From Arthrobacter sp. MN05-02 (GTDB taxonomy: Bacteria > Actinomycetota > Actinomycetes > Actinomycetales > Micrococcaceae), in assembly GCA_004001285.1 (NCBI GenBank), contig AP018697.1, forward strand, positions 434,001 through 498,000: 64,000 bases of DNA, in the 5' to 3' direction. This document shows, piece by piece, positions 21,431 through 30,002 of the stretch. The notes under the pieces were generated by a model. It saw only the letters and a list, made by a program, of their open reading frames with translations. It did no database searches and was not told the DNA's origin. Within the stretch, counting starts at the first letter, position 1, and the number at the start of each line of letters is the position of its first letter. Both the position numbers and the translations under genes were made by a program.

Positions 21431-22126
21431 ATGGGAGCCCGGACCGGGGAGGCCCAGCCTGCCGCGCCCCGCGGGAACGCGGCCAACAACTGGGTCCCCG
21501 TCGCAGGGATCGGGGCGCTCTTCCTCGGCGGAGCCGCGGCGGCGCTCGTGGCCGACGGCGACACGCGGCGGACCGCGGCCTATTTCGTGGTGAGCACACT
21601 GGTGCTGATCCTGGTGGCTGCTCCCTGGCTCGTCTCCCACCCTCCGGCCCTTTCCGCTCCGCCGGGTGCCTACCTGGTGCTCGGCGTCGCCGTCGAACTG
21701 GGCGCACTCGTCGGCGGCGCCGTGGAGGCCTTCCACGGACTCGGCGCCTGGGTGGTGCTCGGGGTCGGCCTCGCCGTGTACGGGCAGCTGGAACAGGCCC
21801 GTGTCATGGTCACCGCGGGCGGGACCGCGGCCGTCCTCGGCGCCGTGGCCATCGCGGCGGCGCTGCCGTGGCTGACGCTGGGACTCGCGCTGGCCACCGC
21901 GGCGCTCCTGGTCCTCGCGGCGTGGCGGCTACGGCAGCTCGGGCCGCACGAGCCACGCAAGCCATCCGGGCAGTACCGGGCGGTCCGCGCGGCTAGGTGG
22001 CGGGCTGCAGCGTCCCGACGGTCATCAGGACGATCGACGACGCCGAACATGCCGGGATCTCCTGCGACAGGACCAGCGAGTCGGTGGCGCCGGGCGGGTA
22101 GACGCGGACTCCGGCCGCCGGCGTGA
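21431..22126 (+). CDS. Hypothetical membrane protein; C-terminal end uncertain
   Basis: About seven hydrophobic segments fill residues 20-165 (for example NWVPVAGIGALFLGGAAAAL and YFVVSTLVLILVAAPWLV). No family is recognised. The ATG at 21431 follows GGGGAGG at a suitable distance and is divergent from lhr. As read, the frame runs to 22126 and overlaps the convergent lipoprotein gene by 134 bp, with a basic low-quality tail after about residue 180. A CTAG at 21993-21996 gives the neighbour's stop and, in another frame, a plausible stop for this gene. A one-base deletion upstream is therefore possible, and the real protein may be about 188 residues. Confidence 0.55.
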   Translation: MGARTGEAQPAAPRGNAANNWVPVAGIGALFLGGAAAALVADGDTRRTAAYFVVSTLVLILVAAPWLVSHPPALSAPPGAYLVLGVAVELGALVGGAVEAFHGLGAWVVLGVGLAVYGQLEQARVMVTAGGTAAVLGAVAIAAALPWLTLGLALATAALLVLAAWRLRQLGPHEPRKPSGQYRAVRAARWRAAASRRSSGRSTTPNMPGSPATGPASRWRRAGRRGLRPPA

Positions 22127-22703
22127 TGCCGCACCCGTCGCCGTAGTTCTGGGCGTTGGTCTGCTGCAGCGTGGCCGTCGCGGATGCCCCGGGAGCCAGG
22201 ACCACAGGGGTCGTGGCCGAGCCGTCGCGATCCGCGGCAGCGCCGATCTGGGTACCGGACGCATCGACGAAGGATACGCCGGGGAACCCCTCGACGACGC
22301 ACTCCTGGTCGGATGTGTTGGTCAGCACGATCGTCCGGTAGACACTGCCGGCCGCGGCCCCGCCGACCTGGTCCTCGACGGCGCCGCTGAGTTGCGCCGC
22401 CGTGCAGCCGCCGGCGGCTGCCGGTGTCGACTCGGACGCACTCGGCGACGGCGACGGCGTCGCGCTCTCCGTCGCGGCCGTCGGAGCCGAGGTCGCCGGG
22501 GTGGTCGATTCCGGTGACGATTCCGGCGTGGCCGACGGCGACGACGAGGCCGACGAGGCCGCCGACGACGAGGCCGACGGTGACGAGGTCGCCGTCACCC
22601 CGGCGTCCTCCGCTCCCGACGACGCGCAGCCGCTCACGACGGCGATCATCCCCACGGCCGTGACGGCCGACATCCAACGCTTGCTCCCCAGCAGACTAGT
22701 CAT
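21993..22703 (-). CDS. DUF4232 lipoprotein
   Basis: A 236-residue predicted lipoprotein. The signal peptide SAVTAVGMIAVVSGC ends in the lipobox VSGC (Cys at residue 26). A Ser/Ala/Thr/Pro-rich linker of about 70 residues follows and likely spans the wall. The C-terminal DUF4232 domain (about residues 100-236) has YRTIVLTNTSDQECVVEGFP and CGITPAAGVRVYPPG. It resembles other surface-exposed actinobacterial proteins of unknown function. On the minus strand TAGGGT (22710-22715) is six bases from the ATG, so a leaderless mRNA is likely. The linker's simple GAC/GAG repeats give long false reading frames on the other strand. Confidence 0.85.
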   Translation of the reverse strand: MTSLLGSKRWMSAVTAVGMIAVVSGCASSGAEDAGVTATSSPSASSSAASSASSSPSATPESSPESTTPATSAPTAATESATPSPSPSASESTPAAAGGCTAAQLSGAVEDQVGGAAAGSVYRTIVLTNTSDQECVVEGFPGVSFVDASGTQIGAAADRDGSATTPVVLAPGASATATLQQTNAQNYGDGCGITPAAGVRVYPPGATDSLVLSQEIPACSASSIVLMTVGTLQPAT

Positions 22704-22773
22704 GCCCTCACCCTACGTCCGGGAATCGGGGTGTCCGGCAGGCGGCGCATGGTGTGGCGGGATCGTTACACGC

Positions 22774-23229
22774 CTATTCGTGGTGATAGGACCGGCCGCC
22801 GGCGATCTCCTGGGCCCGGTACACCTGCTCCGCGAGGATGAGGCGGACGAGCTGGTGCGGGAACACCAGCGGGGACAGGGACCAGATGAAGTCGGCGCGC
22901 CGGTGCACGTGATCATCGACGCCGTACGCGCCCCCGATGATCACGGTGACGTTGCGGGAGGACTCGAGCGGGCGCAGGAGGGTCCGCGAGAGCGTGGGGG
23001 AATCGATGGCCTTGCCGCGCTCGTCGAGCAGCACCACGTAGTCGTCTCCGAGCCTGGCGAGGAGCCGCTCGGACTCCTCCCGGCGCGCGGCGTCGTGCTC
23101 CCTCGCCGAGTGGGCGATCAGCTGCCACGACAGGTCGAACGGTTTCTTGAGGCGTTTCACGTACCGCTCGATGCCCTCGGACACCCAGCTCTCGTGCTTG
23201 CGGCCCACTGCGAGCACCCGGATTCCCAT
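22774..23229 (-). CDS. rlmH: 23S rRNA (pseudouridine-1915-N3)-methyltransferase RlmH
   Basis: A 151-residue SPOUT-class methyltransferase of normal length. It methylates pseudouridine-1915 in the decoding-centre helix 69. The AdoMet-binding knot contains VIIGGAYGVDDHVH, and the conserved C-terminus contains SLSPLVFPHQLVRLILAEQ and ends RSYHHE. VVLLDERGKAIDSP is also typical. On the minus strand TAGCCT (23236-23241) lies six bases before the ATG. GAGGAC in between may serve weakly as a ribosome site, so leaderless initiation is likely but not certain. Confidence 0.95.
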   Translation of the reverse strand: MGIRVLAVGRKHESWVSEGIERYVKRLKKPFDLSWQLIAHSAREHDAARREESERLLARLGDDYVVLLDERGKAIDSPTLSRTLLRPLESSRNVTVIIGGAYGVDDHVHRRADFIWSLSPLVFPHQLVRLILAEQVYRAQEIAGGRSYHHE

Positions 23230-23354
23230 GTCCTCAGGCTATCTCCAGGGGAAGGGCTCCGGCCCGCGGCGGCCCCGAGATGAACCGCGGGCGAACGCTA
23301 GGCAAAGGACAAGCGCTTGCACAAGACATTCATACGCGGAAATTTTACTGACCG

Positions 23355-23384
23355 GTGACAGGCGCCGTAAGTACGCTTACTAAA
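23355..23384 (+). promoter_or_regulatory. Candidate promoter of the glycopolymer cluster
   Basis: GTGACA (23355-23360, five of six matches to TTGACA) and TACTAA (23378-23383) are separated by 17 bp, and the surrounding 23280-23400 region is notably AT-rich. The spacer contains the dyad GTAAG-TACG-CTTAC (23367-23380), which could bind a regulator. The start codon of the first cluster gene is 39 bases downstream of the -10 box, with AAGGGGG as ribosome site. Confidence 0.55.
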
Positions 23385-23421
23385 TTCTGTGAGGACCACG
23401 AAGTGAACGAAGGGGGCGGCA

Positions 23422-24885
23422 ATGTCGACCATCACCGGCGGAATGGACGCACCAAGCACAGCGGGCAACGAGGCGCGCTCCCGACGACGAACGGTCGGAG
23501 TGGTCCTCGCGGGCGGTATCGGTACGCGCATGGGCCTCGAGATCCCGAAGCAGCTGGTGCCCGTGGCGGGCCGTACGAGCCTCGAGCACACGGTCGATAT
23601 CTTCCAGCAGTGCCCGTTCATCGACGAGGTCATCGTCATGATGGACCCGGGATCCATGGACCGGGCGGAGAAACTCGTGACGAAGGAGCGCTTCCCGAAG
23701 CTCTCCGGCCTGCTGCCCGGCGGGCGCGACCGCAATGAGACCTCGTACCTGGCGTTGCGGGAGATCGCGACCCCGGGCTCGAAGGTGGTCTTCCACGACG
23801 CCGTCCGCCCCCTCGTCGACCCGTCCATCATCCGTGCCTGCGTCGACGCCCTGGACACCTATGACGCCGTGGACACCGGGATCCCCTCCGCGGACACCAT
23901 CATCGAGGTGGACGAGCACGACATCATCCGCGCGGTGCCGCCGCGTGCGTCCCTCCGACGCGGGCAGACTCCCCAGGCGTTCCGGTGGGACACCCTCATG
24001 GAGGCCTACGGCCGGGCCCACGAGGATCCGGCCTTCGCCGCGACGGACGACTGCTCCGTCGTCCTGAAGTACTGCCCGGACGTCCCGATCATCGTGGTGC
24101 CGGGCCACGAGGCCAACATCAAGATCACCCACCCCATCGACATCCACCTGGCCGACAAGCTGTTCCAGCTCAAGCACCAGCACGTGGACCCCGTGCCGCT
24201 CCCCGCCGCGTCGCTGCGGAACGCCGTCGTCGTCGTGTTCGGCGGCAGTTCGGGCATCGGCAGCGAACTCGGCCGCCAGTTGCGGGACGAGGGCGCGCAC
24301 GTGGTCTGTCACAGCAGGACCGGCAGCGGCACGTTCGTGGAGGACCGCACCTCGGTCTCGCGTGCCCTGGCGGACGCCGCCGCGCAGTACGGGCGCATCG
24401 ACCACGTGGTCCTCACCGCCGGCGTCCTCACGATCGGCGACCTCGTGGACCTGTCCGACGAACAGCTCCAGCACGACGTCGGTGTCAACCTCATGGCCGC
24501 GTTCGTCGTCGCCCAGGAGGCCCACTCCTACCTCGCCAAGTCCGGCGGTTCGTTGCTGCTGTTCTCGTCGAGCTCCTACACGCGCGGCCGCGCCAAGTAC
24601 ACGGTGTACTCGGCCACGAAGGCCGCCCTCGTCAACCTGACGCAGGCGCTCGCGGACGAGTGGGGCCCGGACTCCATCCGGGTCAACTGCATCAGCCCCA
24701 GCCGCACGGCCACCCCGATGCGTGAGAAGGCGTTCGGCCACGAGGACGAACACACCCTCGTGCAGGCGGCCGACGTCGCGCGCGTCAGCGCCCAGGTGCT
24801 CGCCTCCGACATCACGGGGCAGGTGTTCGATGTCCGCCTGCCGCAGGTCGATCCGCTGCCCGCCCAGTTCGAAAGTGTCCGGTGA
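23422..24885 (+). CDS. Bifunctional cytidylyltransferase / SDR reductase (CDP-ribitol-type, Bcs1-like)
   Basis: A 487-residue fusion. Residues 25-260 form an IspD/TarI-type cytidylyltransferase with GVVLAGGIGTRMGLEIPKQL, the HDAVRPLVD motif and RRGQTPQAFR. Residues 268-480 are a short-chain dehydrogenase with VVVFGGSSGIGSELG, catalytic Tyr about 396 in YSATK, and CISPSRTATPM. The same order occurs in Haemophilus Bcs1, which reduces ribulose-5-phosphate and activates ribitol-5-phosphate with CTP. The likely product is CDP-ribitol, or a similar CDP-polyol, for teichoic acid-like polymers. AAGGGGG precedes the ATG. The stop overlaps the next gene's GTG (GTGA). Confidence 0.85.
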   Translation: MSTITGGMDAPSTAGNEARSRRRTVGVVLAGGIGTRMGLEIPKQLVPVAGRTSLEHTVDIFQQCPFIDEVIVMMDPGSMDRAEKLVTKERFPKLSGLLPGGRDRNETSYLALREIATPGSKVVFHDAVRPLVDPSIIRACVDALDTYDAVDTGIPSADTIIEVDEHDIIRAVPPRASLRRGQTPQAFRWDTLMEAYGRAHEDPAFAATDDCSVVLKYCPDVPIIVVPGHEANIKITHPIDIHLADKLFQLKHQHVDPVPLPAASLRNAVVVVFGGSSGIGSELGRQLRDEGAHVVCHSRTGSGTFVEDRTSVSRALADAAAQYGRIDHVVLTAGVLTIGDLVDLSDEQLQHDVGVNLMAAFVVAQEAHSYLAKSGGSLLLFSSSSYTRGRAKYTVYSATKAALVNLTQALADEWGPDSIRVNCISPSRTATPMREKAFGHEDEHTLVQAADVARVSAQVLASDITGQVFDVRLPQVDPLPAQFESVR

Positions 24886-26414
24886 GGGCGGCCGCCCTGA
24901 CAGCCGACACCGATCGGCTGGTGATCACCGGCGCCCGCATTCCTTCGGGTGATCCCCTGTCCGTCCTGCTGGGTGGACGGCGGATCTGGACCGTGCGCGC
25001 ACCGGCGCCGGGCGGCGGCGGCGAACTCACCATCCCCTGGCCGCCGTCCCTGTCCGAGCGCCTCACGGGCGGCGCCCGCCTCGCCGTGGAGCACGCGGGC
25101 ATCGAGGTCGCCGCGGCCACGGTGGCGTTCGACGACGCAGCGTCCGAGTTCGAGCTGAACGAACCCGGCACGGGCATCCCGCAGGTCGTCAACAAGTGGG
25201 GACGTATCGCCCGGTCCTTCGAGGGCCGTGACGCGGCCCTGATCGAGCAGGTCCTCGACGAGGCGGAACACCTCATCCAGGTGCTCCGCCGGACGCTCGG
25301 CATCGAACTGTTCGTCACGGGCGGCACGCTGCTCGGCCCCGTCCGCAACGGCCGCATCATGGCGCACGACGACGACGCCGACCTCGCCTACCTCAGCGCG
25401 CACACCAACCCGTCCGACGTCGTGCTGGAGAGCTTCCGCATCGAGCGGATGCTCCTGGAGCAGGGCTACGAGGTGGTGCGGCACTCGAGCGGCCACCTGC
25501 AGCTGATGTTCCCCGGCGGAACCGTCACGGACCGCTTCTACCTCGACATCTTCACGTACTTCGAGTGCAACGGCTGGTTCTACGGCACGTTCCACGCGCG
25601 GGAGCCCGCCGAGACCGTCACGATCCACCCGCTGAAGCTCCTGCCCGTGAACGGGCGGCTGCTGCCCGGGCCCGCCGAGCCGGCGCAACTGCTCGCCGCG
25701 ATCTACGGACCGTCCTGGGAGGTGCCCGATCCGACGTTCAGCTTCATCACCCCGCCCGCCGCGTTCCGCCGGTACTACTGGTGGCTCAACCACTTCGACG
25801 TCGACCGCGAGAACTGGGAGGACCACCACCGCGCCGAGATCGAGGGCGGACCGTCGCTGGCACCGTCGGGCCTCGCCGTCGCCGCCGCGGATCGGCTGCC
25901 GCCGTCCTCCACCGTGCTGGACCTCGGATGCGGACTCGGCGCTGACGCCCGCTATCTGGCGGACCACGGCCACCGGGTCCTCGCCGTCGACTACAGCCGC
26001 CCGGCGCTCGCCTGGGCGCAGGAGAACCTCGGGCACGACGGCGCGGTCCGGTTCGAGCGTGCCAACCTGACGATGGCCCGCTCCGCGCTGCACCTGCGGA
26101 AGCGGTGCGCCGAGCTCGGCGGGCCGGTCCACGTGCATGCCAACCACCTGTTCAACGCACTCAGCCCGCTCGGCTGGGACACCACGCTGATGCTGATCAA
26201 GCACCTGCTGACGTCACCCGGGAGCCGGGCGTTCCTCGAGGTGGGAGTGGGCGGCACGGAGGGGTCCGCGAGCTGGTCGGAGTACCGGCCCGTCGACCGG
26301 ACGAGGTTCCAGGACCAGCTGCGGCGGTACTCGCTGAGTGCCGAGGAGCAGGACGACGACGGAGCAGGCGCGGCGACGGTCCGGCGCGTGCTCGTGAGAA
26401 GGGAGATGACATGA
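24882..26414 (+). CDS. LicD-like nucleotidyltransferase fused to a SAM-dependent methyltransferase
   Basis: A 510-residue protein of three parts. Residues 1-100 are beta-rich and unassigned. Residues about 110-310 contain the LicD-type core TGGTLLGPVRNGRIMAHDDD, with metal-binding Asp residues, then FYLDIFTYFECNG. LicD proteins attach phosphocholine or related groups to surface glycans. Residues about 335-505 form a class-I methyltransferase with VLDLGCGLGADARYLADHG, then LAVDYSRPALAWAQENL. This suggests transfer and methylation of a small phospho-substituent on the polymer; substrates are unknown. The gene overlaps both neighbours (GTGA upstream, ATGA downstream), which implies translational coupling. 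Confidence 0.8.
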   Translation: MRAAALTADTDRLVITGARIPSGDPLSVLLGGRRIWTVRAPAPGGGGELTIPWPPSLSERLTGGARLAVEHAGIEVAAATVAFDDAASEFELNEPGTGIPQVVNKWGRIARSFEGRDAALIEQVLDEAEHLIQVLRRTLGIELFVTGGTLLGPVRNGRIMAHDDDADLAYLSAHTNPSDVVLESFRIERMLLEQGYEVVRHSSGHLQLMFPGGTVTDRFYLDIFTYFECNGWFYGTFHAREPAETVTIHPLKLLPVNGRLLPGPAEPAQLLAAIYGPSWEVPDPTFSFITPPAAFRRYYWWLNHFDVDRENWEDHHRAEIEGGPSLAPSGLAVAAADRLPPSSTVLDLGCGLGADARYLADHGHRVLAVDYSRPALAWAQENLGHDGAVRFERANLTMARSALHLRKRCAELGGPVHVHANHLFNALSPLGWDTTLMLIKHLLTSPGSRAFLEVGVGGTEGSASWSEYRPVDRTRFQDQLRRYSLSAEEQDDDGAGAATVRRVLVRREMT

Positions 26415-26638
26415 CAGAGACGACGGCAGAGGACATGGCGGTGCGACGTGAGGAACCGGGGGGTCTCGCGGAGCAGCTCGGCGCGCTCCGGGCCGAGGTG
26501 GATCAGCTGAGAGCCGAGGTGGTCCGGCTCGACGCGGACCTCGACGAGTCACGGCGGCTCAACCTGAGGGCGGCAGAGCTGCTCGACGTCGTATACGAGG
26601 AGCTGGGCGCACGGCGCAGCGCAGGGGAGGCACCATGA
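26411..26638 (+). CDS. Small coiled-coil protein in the glycopolymer cluster
   Basis: A 75-residue protein predicted to be one long helix. LAEQLGALRAEVDQLRAEVV and the sequence up to AELLDVVYEELGARR show heptad spacing of Leu/Val, so a dimeric coiled coil is likely. There is no signal or membrane segment. Both ends overlap the adjacent genes by ATGA, which strongly argues that it is translated. It may act as a scaffold or membrane-surface adaptor for the enzymes encoded on each side. I do not recognise a named family with confidence. Confidence 0.7.
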   Translation: MTETTAEDMAVRREEPGGLAEQLGALRAEVDQLRAEVVRLDADLDESRRLNLRAAELLDVVYEELGARRSAGEAP

Positions 26639-27968
26639 CCCGGCAGGGACCGCCGCTGGAGATCATCGGCGGCTTCGAGAGCACCTTCATGCCCGCGCAC
26701 GACCGGGACATCTTCGAGACCACGGAGCACGACGTCCGGTGGCGCGAGGACCTCGCCCTGCTGTCCAGATCCGGCATCACGAGGTTGCGCTACCCCATCC
26801 GGTGGCACCGCATCGAGGAGACCGAGGGCAGCTACGACTGGTCCTCCACCGACGAGGTGATGCACCACCTCAAGGAGCACGGCTTCAGCCCCATCGTGGA
26901 CCTGGTGCACCACACGAGCTACCCGGCGTGGCTGACCGACGGCTTCGCCGACGCCCGCTTCGGCCCGACCTACCTCCGGTACGTGGAGGCGTTCGCCCGC
27001 CGCTACCCCCTGGGTGCAGGAGTACACGCTCTTCAACGAACCGTTCTCCACGCTGTTCCTCTGCGGGCACGAGGCCATCTGGCCGCCGTACCACTCGGGG
27101 CTCGAGAGCTTCGTCGACCTGCTCGTCAACGTGCTGCCGGCGGTCGCCGAGGCGAGCCGCCTCTACCGCGAGCTGCTCCCGGGTGCCCGGCACGTCTGGG
27201 TGGATACCTGCGAGTTCCACACGGGCTCCGACGAATCGGGGCAGCGGTACGCTGACATGGCCAACGACCGCCGCTTCCTCGCCATCGATGCCTTCCTGGG
27301 CAGGGGGTACGACGTCGACAGCCAGCTCGGACGGGACCTCGCCCCCGCGGGCGGCGAGCGCCTGCTCACCCTTCCGGCGGGAACCATCGACGTGCTCGGG
27401 CTGGACTACTACGCGCACTGCCAGTGGAACTTCTCGGAGGCGGGCGGTGCCGCCCCTACGCCCACCCCGCTGCCGCTGGCCGACCAGGTCCAGCAGTACT
27501 GGGAGCGCTACGGGTTGCCGTGCATGCTCACCGAGACCAACGTACGCGGCGCCACCTCGGACCGCGCCACCTGGCTGAAGTACGTGCTCGAGCAGTGCGA
27601 GGAGGCCTCCGCCCGCGGCGTCACCATGGACGGCGTCTGCTGGTTCCCCCGTCGTCGACTCCACCGACTGGAACTCACTGCTCTTCCGCTGCGAGGGCCA
27701 TGTGGATCCCGTCGGCGTGTACTGGCTCGACGAGGACCTCGAGCGGCGCTCGTCGGTGATGTCGACGTCGTACGCGCTCGCCGCCGGCGGAGCCCGCTCG
27801 GCCGACCTCCCCGCCTACCTGCTCGCTGAACCCGTGGCCACGTGGCTGCAGGGCTATCGACCCCAGATGGCCCACTGGGACTGGCAACCGCCTCCCGGAA
27901 CCGATCTCGGTTCGCGTCTTCCCCGTACAACCACCCGAATGGAATTGAGGATCGTCGATGCAAAGTGA
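26635..27968 (+). pseudogene. GH1-like glycoside hydrolase with two +1 frame breaks
   Basis: Joining three frames gives a continuous ~443-residue TIM-barrel protein. It begins MTRQGPPLEIIGGFESTFMP, has the acid/base motif EYTLFNEPFSTLF, a likely nucleophile in CMLTETNVRG, and ends in YLLAEPVATWLQGYRPQMA. The layout matches clan-A enzymes resembling GH1. The first break is in the C-run 27006-27010 (YP then WVQEYTLF after removing one C). The second is in the C-run 27646-27650 (GVCWFP then VVDSTDWN). Codon use is normal in all three parts, so the gene is either recently broken or mis-sequenced. It overlaps the upstream gene by ATGA and the next gene by 11 bp. Confidence 0.75.
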
Positions 27969-29091
27969 ACTCATAGTTTTGTCGCACCTGCGGTGGGATT
28001 GGGTCTGGCAGCGGCCTCAACAGCTCGTCTCGCGCCTCAACAGGGCACCCGGACGGAAGACCTGGTTCGTCGAGGAACCCCTCACGCCGCAGGGCGGGGT
28101 GACGGAGAACCGCCTGGGCACCGCCGAGGCGGACGGCCTGACGCGTGTCTGGCTGGAGATCCCGGAGCAGGGCCGCCACGTCGGTTTCTTCGACGAGGTC
28201 ATGCCGGACTACATCGCGCAGCTGCCCGAACTCGTCGGTCGCCCGTCGGGTGACCGCGTCGTGTGGATCTACACGCCGCTGGCCCTGGAGGCGGCCCTCG
28301 CCCTCGAGCCGACCACGCTCGTGTACGACGTCATGGACGACCTCGCCGCGTTCAAGAACGCGGCTCCCGAGCTGATCGTGCGCCAGCGCCAGGCGCTGCG
28401 CCGGGCCGACGTCGTCTTCGCGGGCGGGCGCTCGCTCCACCGCTCCGTGGTGAAGCAGGGCCGGGAGGACGCCCACCTCGTCCCGAGTGGTGTGTCCGTG
28501 GACCACTATGCTGCTGCCGCCCGGAAGGCCGACCCCGACCGCAGCAAGCCCGTGGCAGGCTACGTCGGTGTGCTCGACGAGCGACTCGACCTCGAGCTCG
28601 TCGCGGGCCTCGCGGAGCGCCTGCCCGAGTGGGAGATCCGCATGGTCGGACCCATCTGCAAGATCGAGGAGTCGGACCTGCCGCAGGCGCCGAACATCAC
28701 CTACCTCGGCCAGCAGGCGTACGAGGACCTGCCGGGCCACATGGCGCAGTTCGACGTCGCCCTGATGCCCTTCGCCCTCAACGAGGCGACGAAGTCGATC
28801 AGCCCCACCAAGACGCTCGAGTACCTGGCGTCCCGGCTGCCGGTGGTTTCCACCCGCGTGGCCGACGTCGTCGCGGACTTCCCCGGCGTCGTCGACCTGC
28901 AGGACGACGCCGAGGGTTTCGCCGCGGCCTGCGAGGCGCTGCGCGGCCGGGCCGGTGAGACGCCGTCGCCGGAACTGCGCCGGCTGCTCAAGCGCCACGA
29001 CTGGAGCAGAATCGCCGAGCTGATGGACAAGCTGGTCTTCGACCAGGAGCGGTCGACGCCGGAGCGCGCCACGGCCGAGGCGACCGCCTAG
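27958..29091 (+). CDS. Glycosyltransferase (GT-B type, TuaH-like)
   Basis: A 377-residue cytoplasmic glycosyltransferase. It starts with the TuaH-like signature SHLRWDWVWQRPQQLVSRL, which marks a group of GT-B enzymes in surface-polysaccharide clusters. The donor-binding half contains VAGYVGVLDERLDLELV, YLGQQAYEDLPGHMAQFDVA and EATKSISPTKTLEYLASRLP. The donor sugar is not predictable. It begins 11 bp inside the end of the GH1-like gene, and its position next to the CDP-polyol and LicD genes supports a role in polymer assembly. Confidence 0.87.
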   Translation: MQSELIVLSHLRWDWVWQRPQQLVSRLNRAPGRKTWFVEEPLTPQGGVTENRLGTAEADGLTRVWLEIPEQGRHVGFFDEVMPDYIAQLPELVGRPSGDRVVWIYTPLALEAALALEPTTLVYDVMDDLAAFKNAAPELIVRQRQALRRADVVFAGGRSLHRSVVKQGREDAHLVPSGVSVDHYAAAARKADPDRSKPVAGYVGVLDERLDLELVAGLAERLPEWEIRMVGPICKIEESDLPQAPNITYLGQQAYEDLPGHMAQFDVALMPFALNEATKSISPTKTLEYLASRLPVVSTRVADVVADFPGVVDLQDDAEGFAAACEALRGRAGETPSPELRRLLKRHDWSRIAELMDKLVFDQERSTPERATAEATA

Positions 29092-29096
29092 CGCCC

Positions 29097-30002
29097 ATGC
29101 CGACTCCCAGCAGGCGGGGGGATGCGCACCTCTCCCGGGAGCATCCCCCCGCCGACCACCTCCTCCTCCACTTCAGCGACACCCACTTCGTGGCCGACGG
29201 CCTGCTCTACGGCGGGGTTGACGGACGCGGACGGCTCGCCCAGCTCCTCGCGGAGATCCTGCGGTCCGGCGTCCGGCCGGACGCGCTCGTCTTCACGGGC
29301 GACCTCACCGACAAGGGCGACACCGAGGCCTACGGGGCACTGCGTGACGTCGTCGAACCCTTCGCGCAGCAGCTGGACGCTCCGGTGATCTGGCTCATGG
29401 GCAACCACGACAAGCGGTCGGCCCTGCGCTCGGCGCTGCTCGGGGAGCCGCCGGAGGAGACTCCGCTGTACCGCAGCCACCGCCTGGGCGGCCTGCGCGT
29501 CATCACGCTCGACACGTCGGTGCCCGGGCACCATCACGGGGAGCTCGACGACGGGCAGCTCGCGTGGCTCGAGGCCGAGCTGTCACGGCCCGCGCCCGAG
29601 GGCAGCATCCTGGCCCTCCATCACCCGCCGATCCCCATGGTGCAGGACCTCGCCGTGCTGACCGAGCTGCGCCGGCAGGACCGGCTGGCGGAGGTCGTGG
29701 CGGGGAAGGACATCCGGCTGATCCTGGCCGGGCACGTGCACTTCCCGTCGTCGTCGCTCTTCGCCGGGATCCCCGTGTCGGTCGCGTCGTCGACCTGCTA
29801 CACGCAGGACCTCAACGTCCCCGTGGGCGGGATCCGCGGCCGGGACGGGGCGCAGGCCTTCAATCTCGTGCACGTCTATCCGCACACGATCGTCACCTCG
29901 GTGGCCACGCTCGGGGCGTATCCGACCGTCGGGGAGTACATCCCTCCGGAGGAGGCACGACGACGCCTGACGGCGGGGATCGGGAATCCCGTCCGGCGCT
30001 GA
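29097..30002 (+). CDS. Calcineurin-like metallophosphoesterase (CpdA-like)
   Basis: A 301-residue phosphodiesterase with all metal ligands: FSDTHFVADG (D-x-H), VFTGDLTDKGD, LMGNHDKRSAL, LALHHPPIPM and LAGHVHFPSSS. This order matches class III cyclic-nucleotide phosphodiesterases such as CpdA, but related enzymes hydrolyse other phosphodiesters. It starts five bases after the glycosyltransferase stop, so it is the last gene of the cluster and might act on a polymer precursor or on cAMP. The ATG is not preceded by a strong ribosome site, and coupling to the upstream gene is likely. Confidence 0.88.
   Translation: MPTPSRRGDAHLSREHPPADHLLLHFSDTHFVADGLLYGGVDGRGRLAQLLAEILRSGVRPDALVFTGDLTDKGDTEAYGALRDVVEPFAQQLDAPVIWLMGNHDKRSALRSALLGEPPEETPLYRSHRLGGLRVITLDTSVPGHHHGELDDGQLAWLEAELSRPAPEGSILALHHPPIPMVQDLAVLTELRRQDRLAEVVAGKDIRLILAGHVHFPSSSLFAGIPVSVASSTCYTQDLNVPVGGIRGRDGAQAFNLVHVYPHTIVTSVATLGAYPTVGEYIPPEEARRRLTAGIGNPVRR

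Noticed and set aside
22500..22640. Trinucleotide repeats resembling a microsatellite
   Set aside because: They are codons of the Ser/Ala/Thr/Pro-rich linker of the DUF4232 lipoprotein.
24576..26204. 542-codon frame antisense to the LicD fusion
   Set aside because: Shadow frame without ribosome site; the sense gene has clear LicD and methyltransferase motifs.
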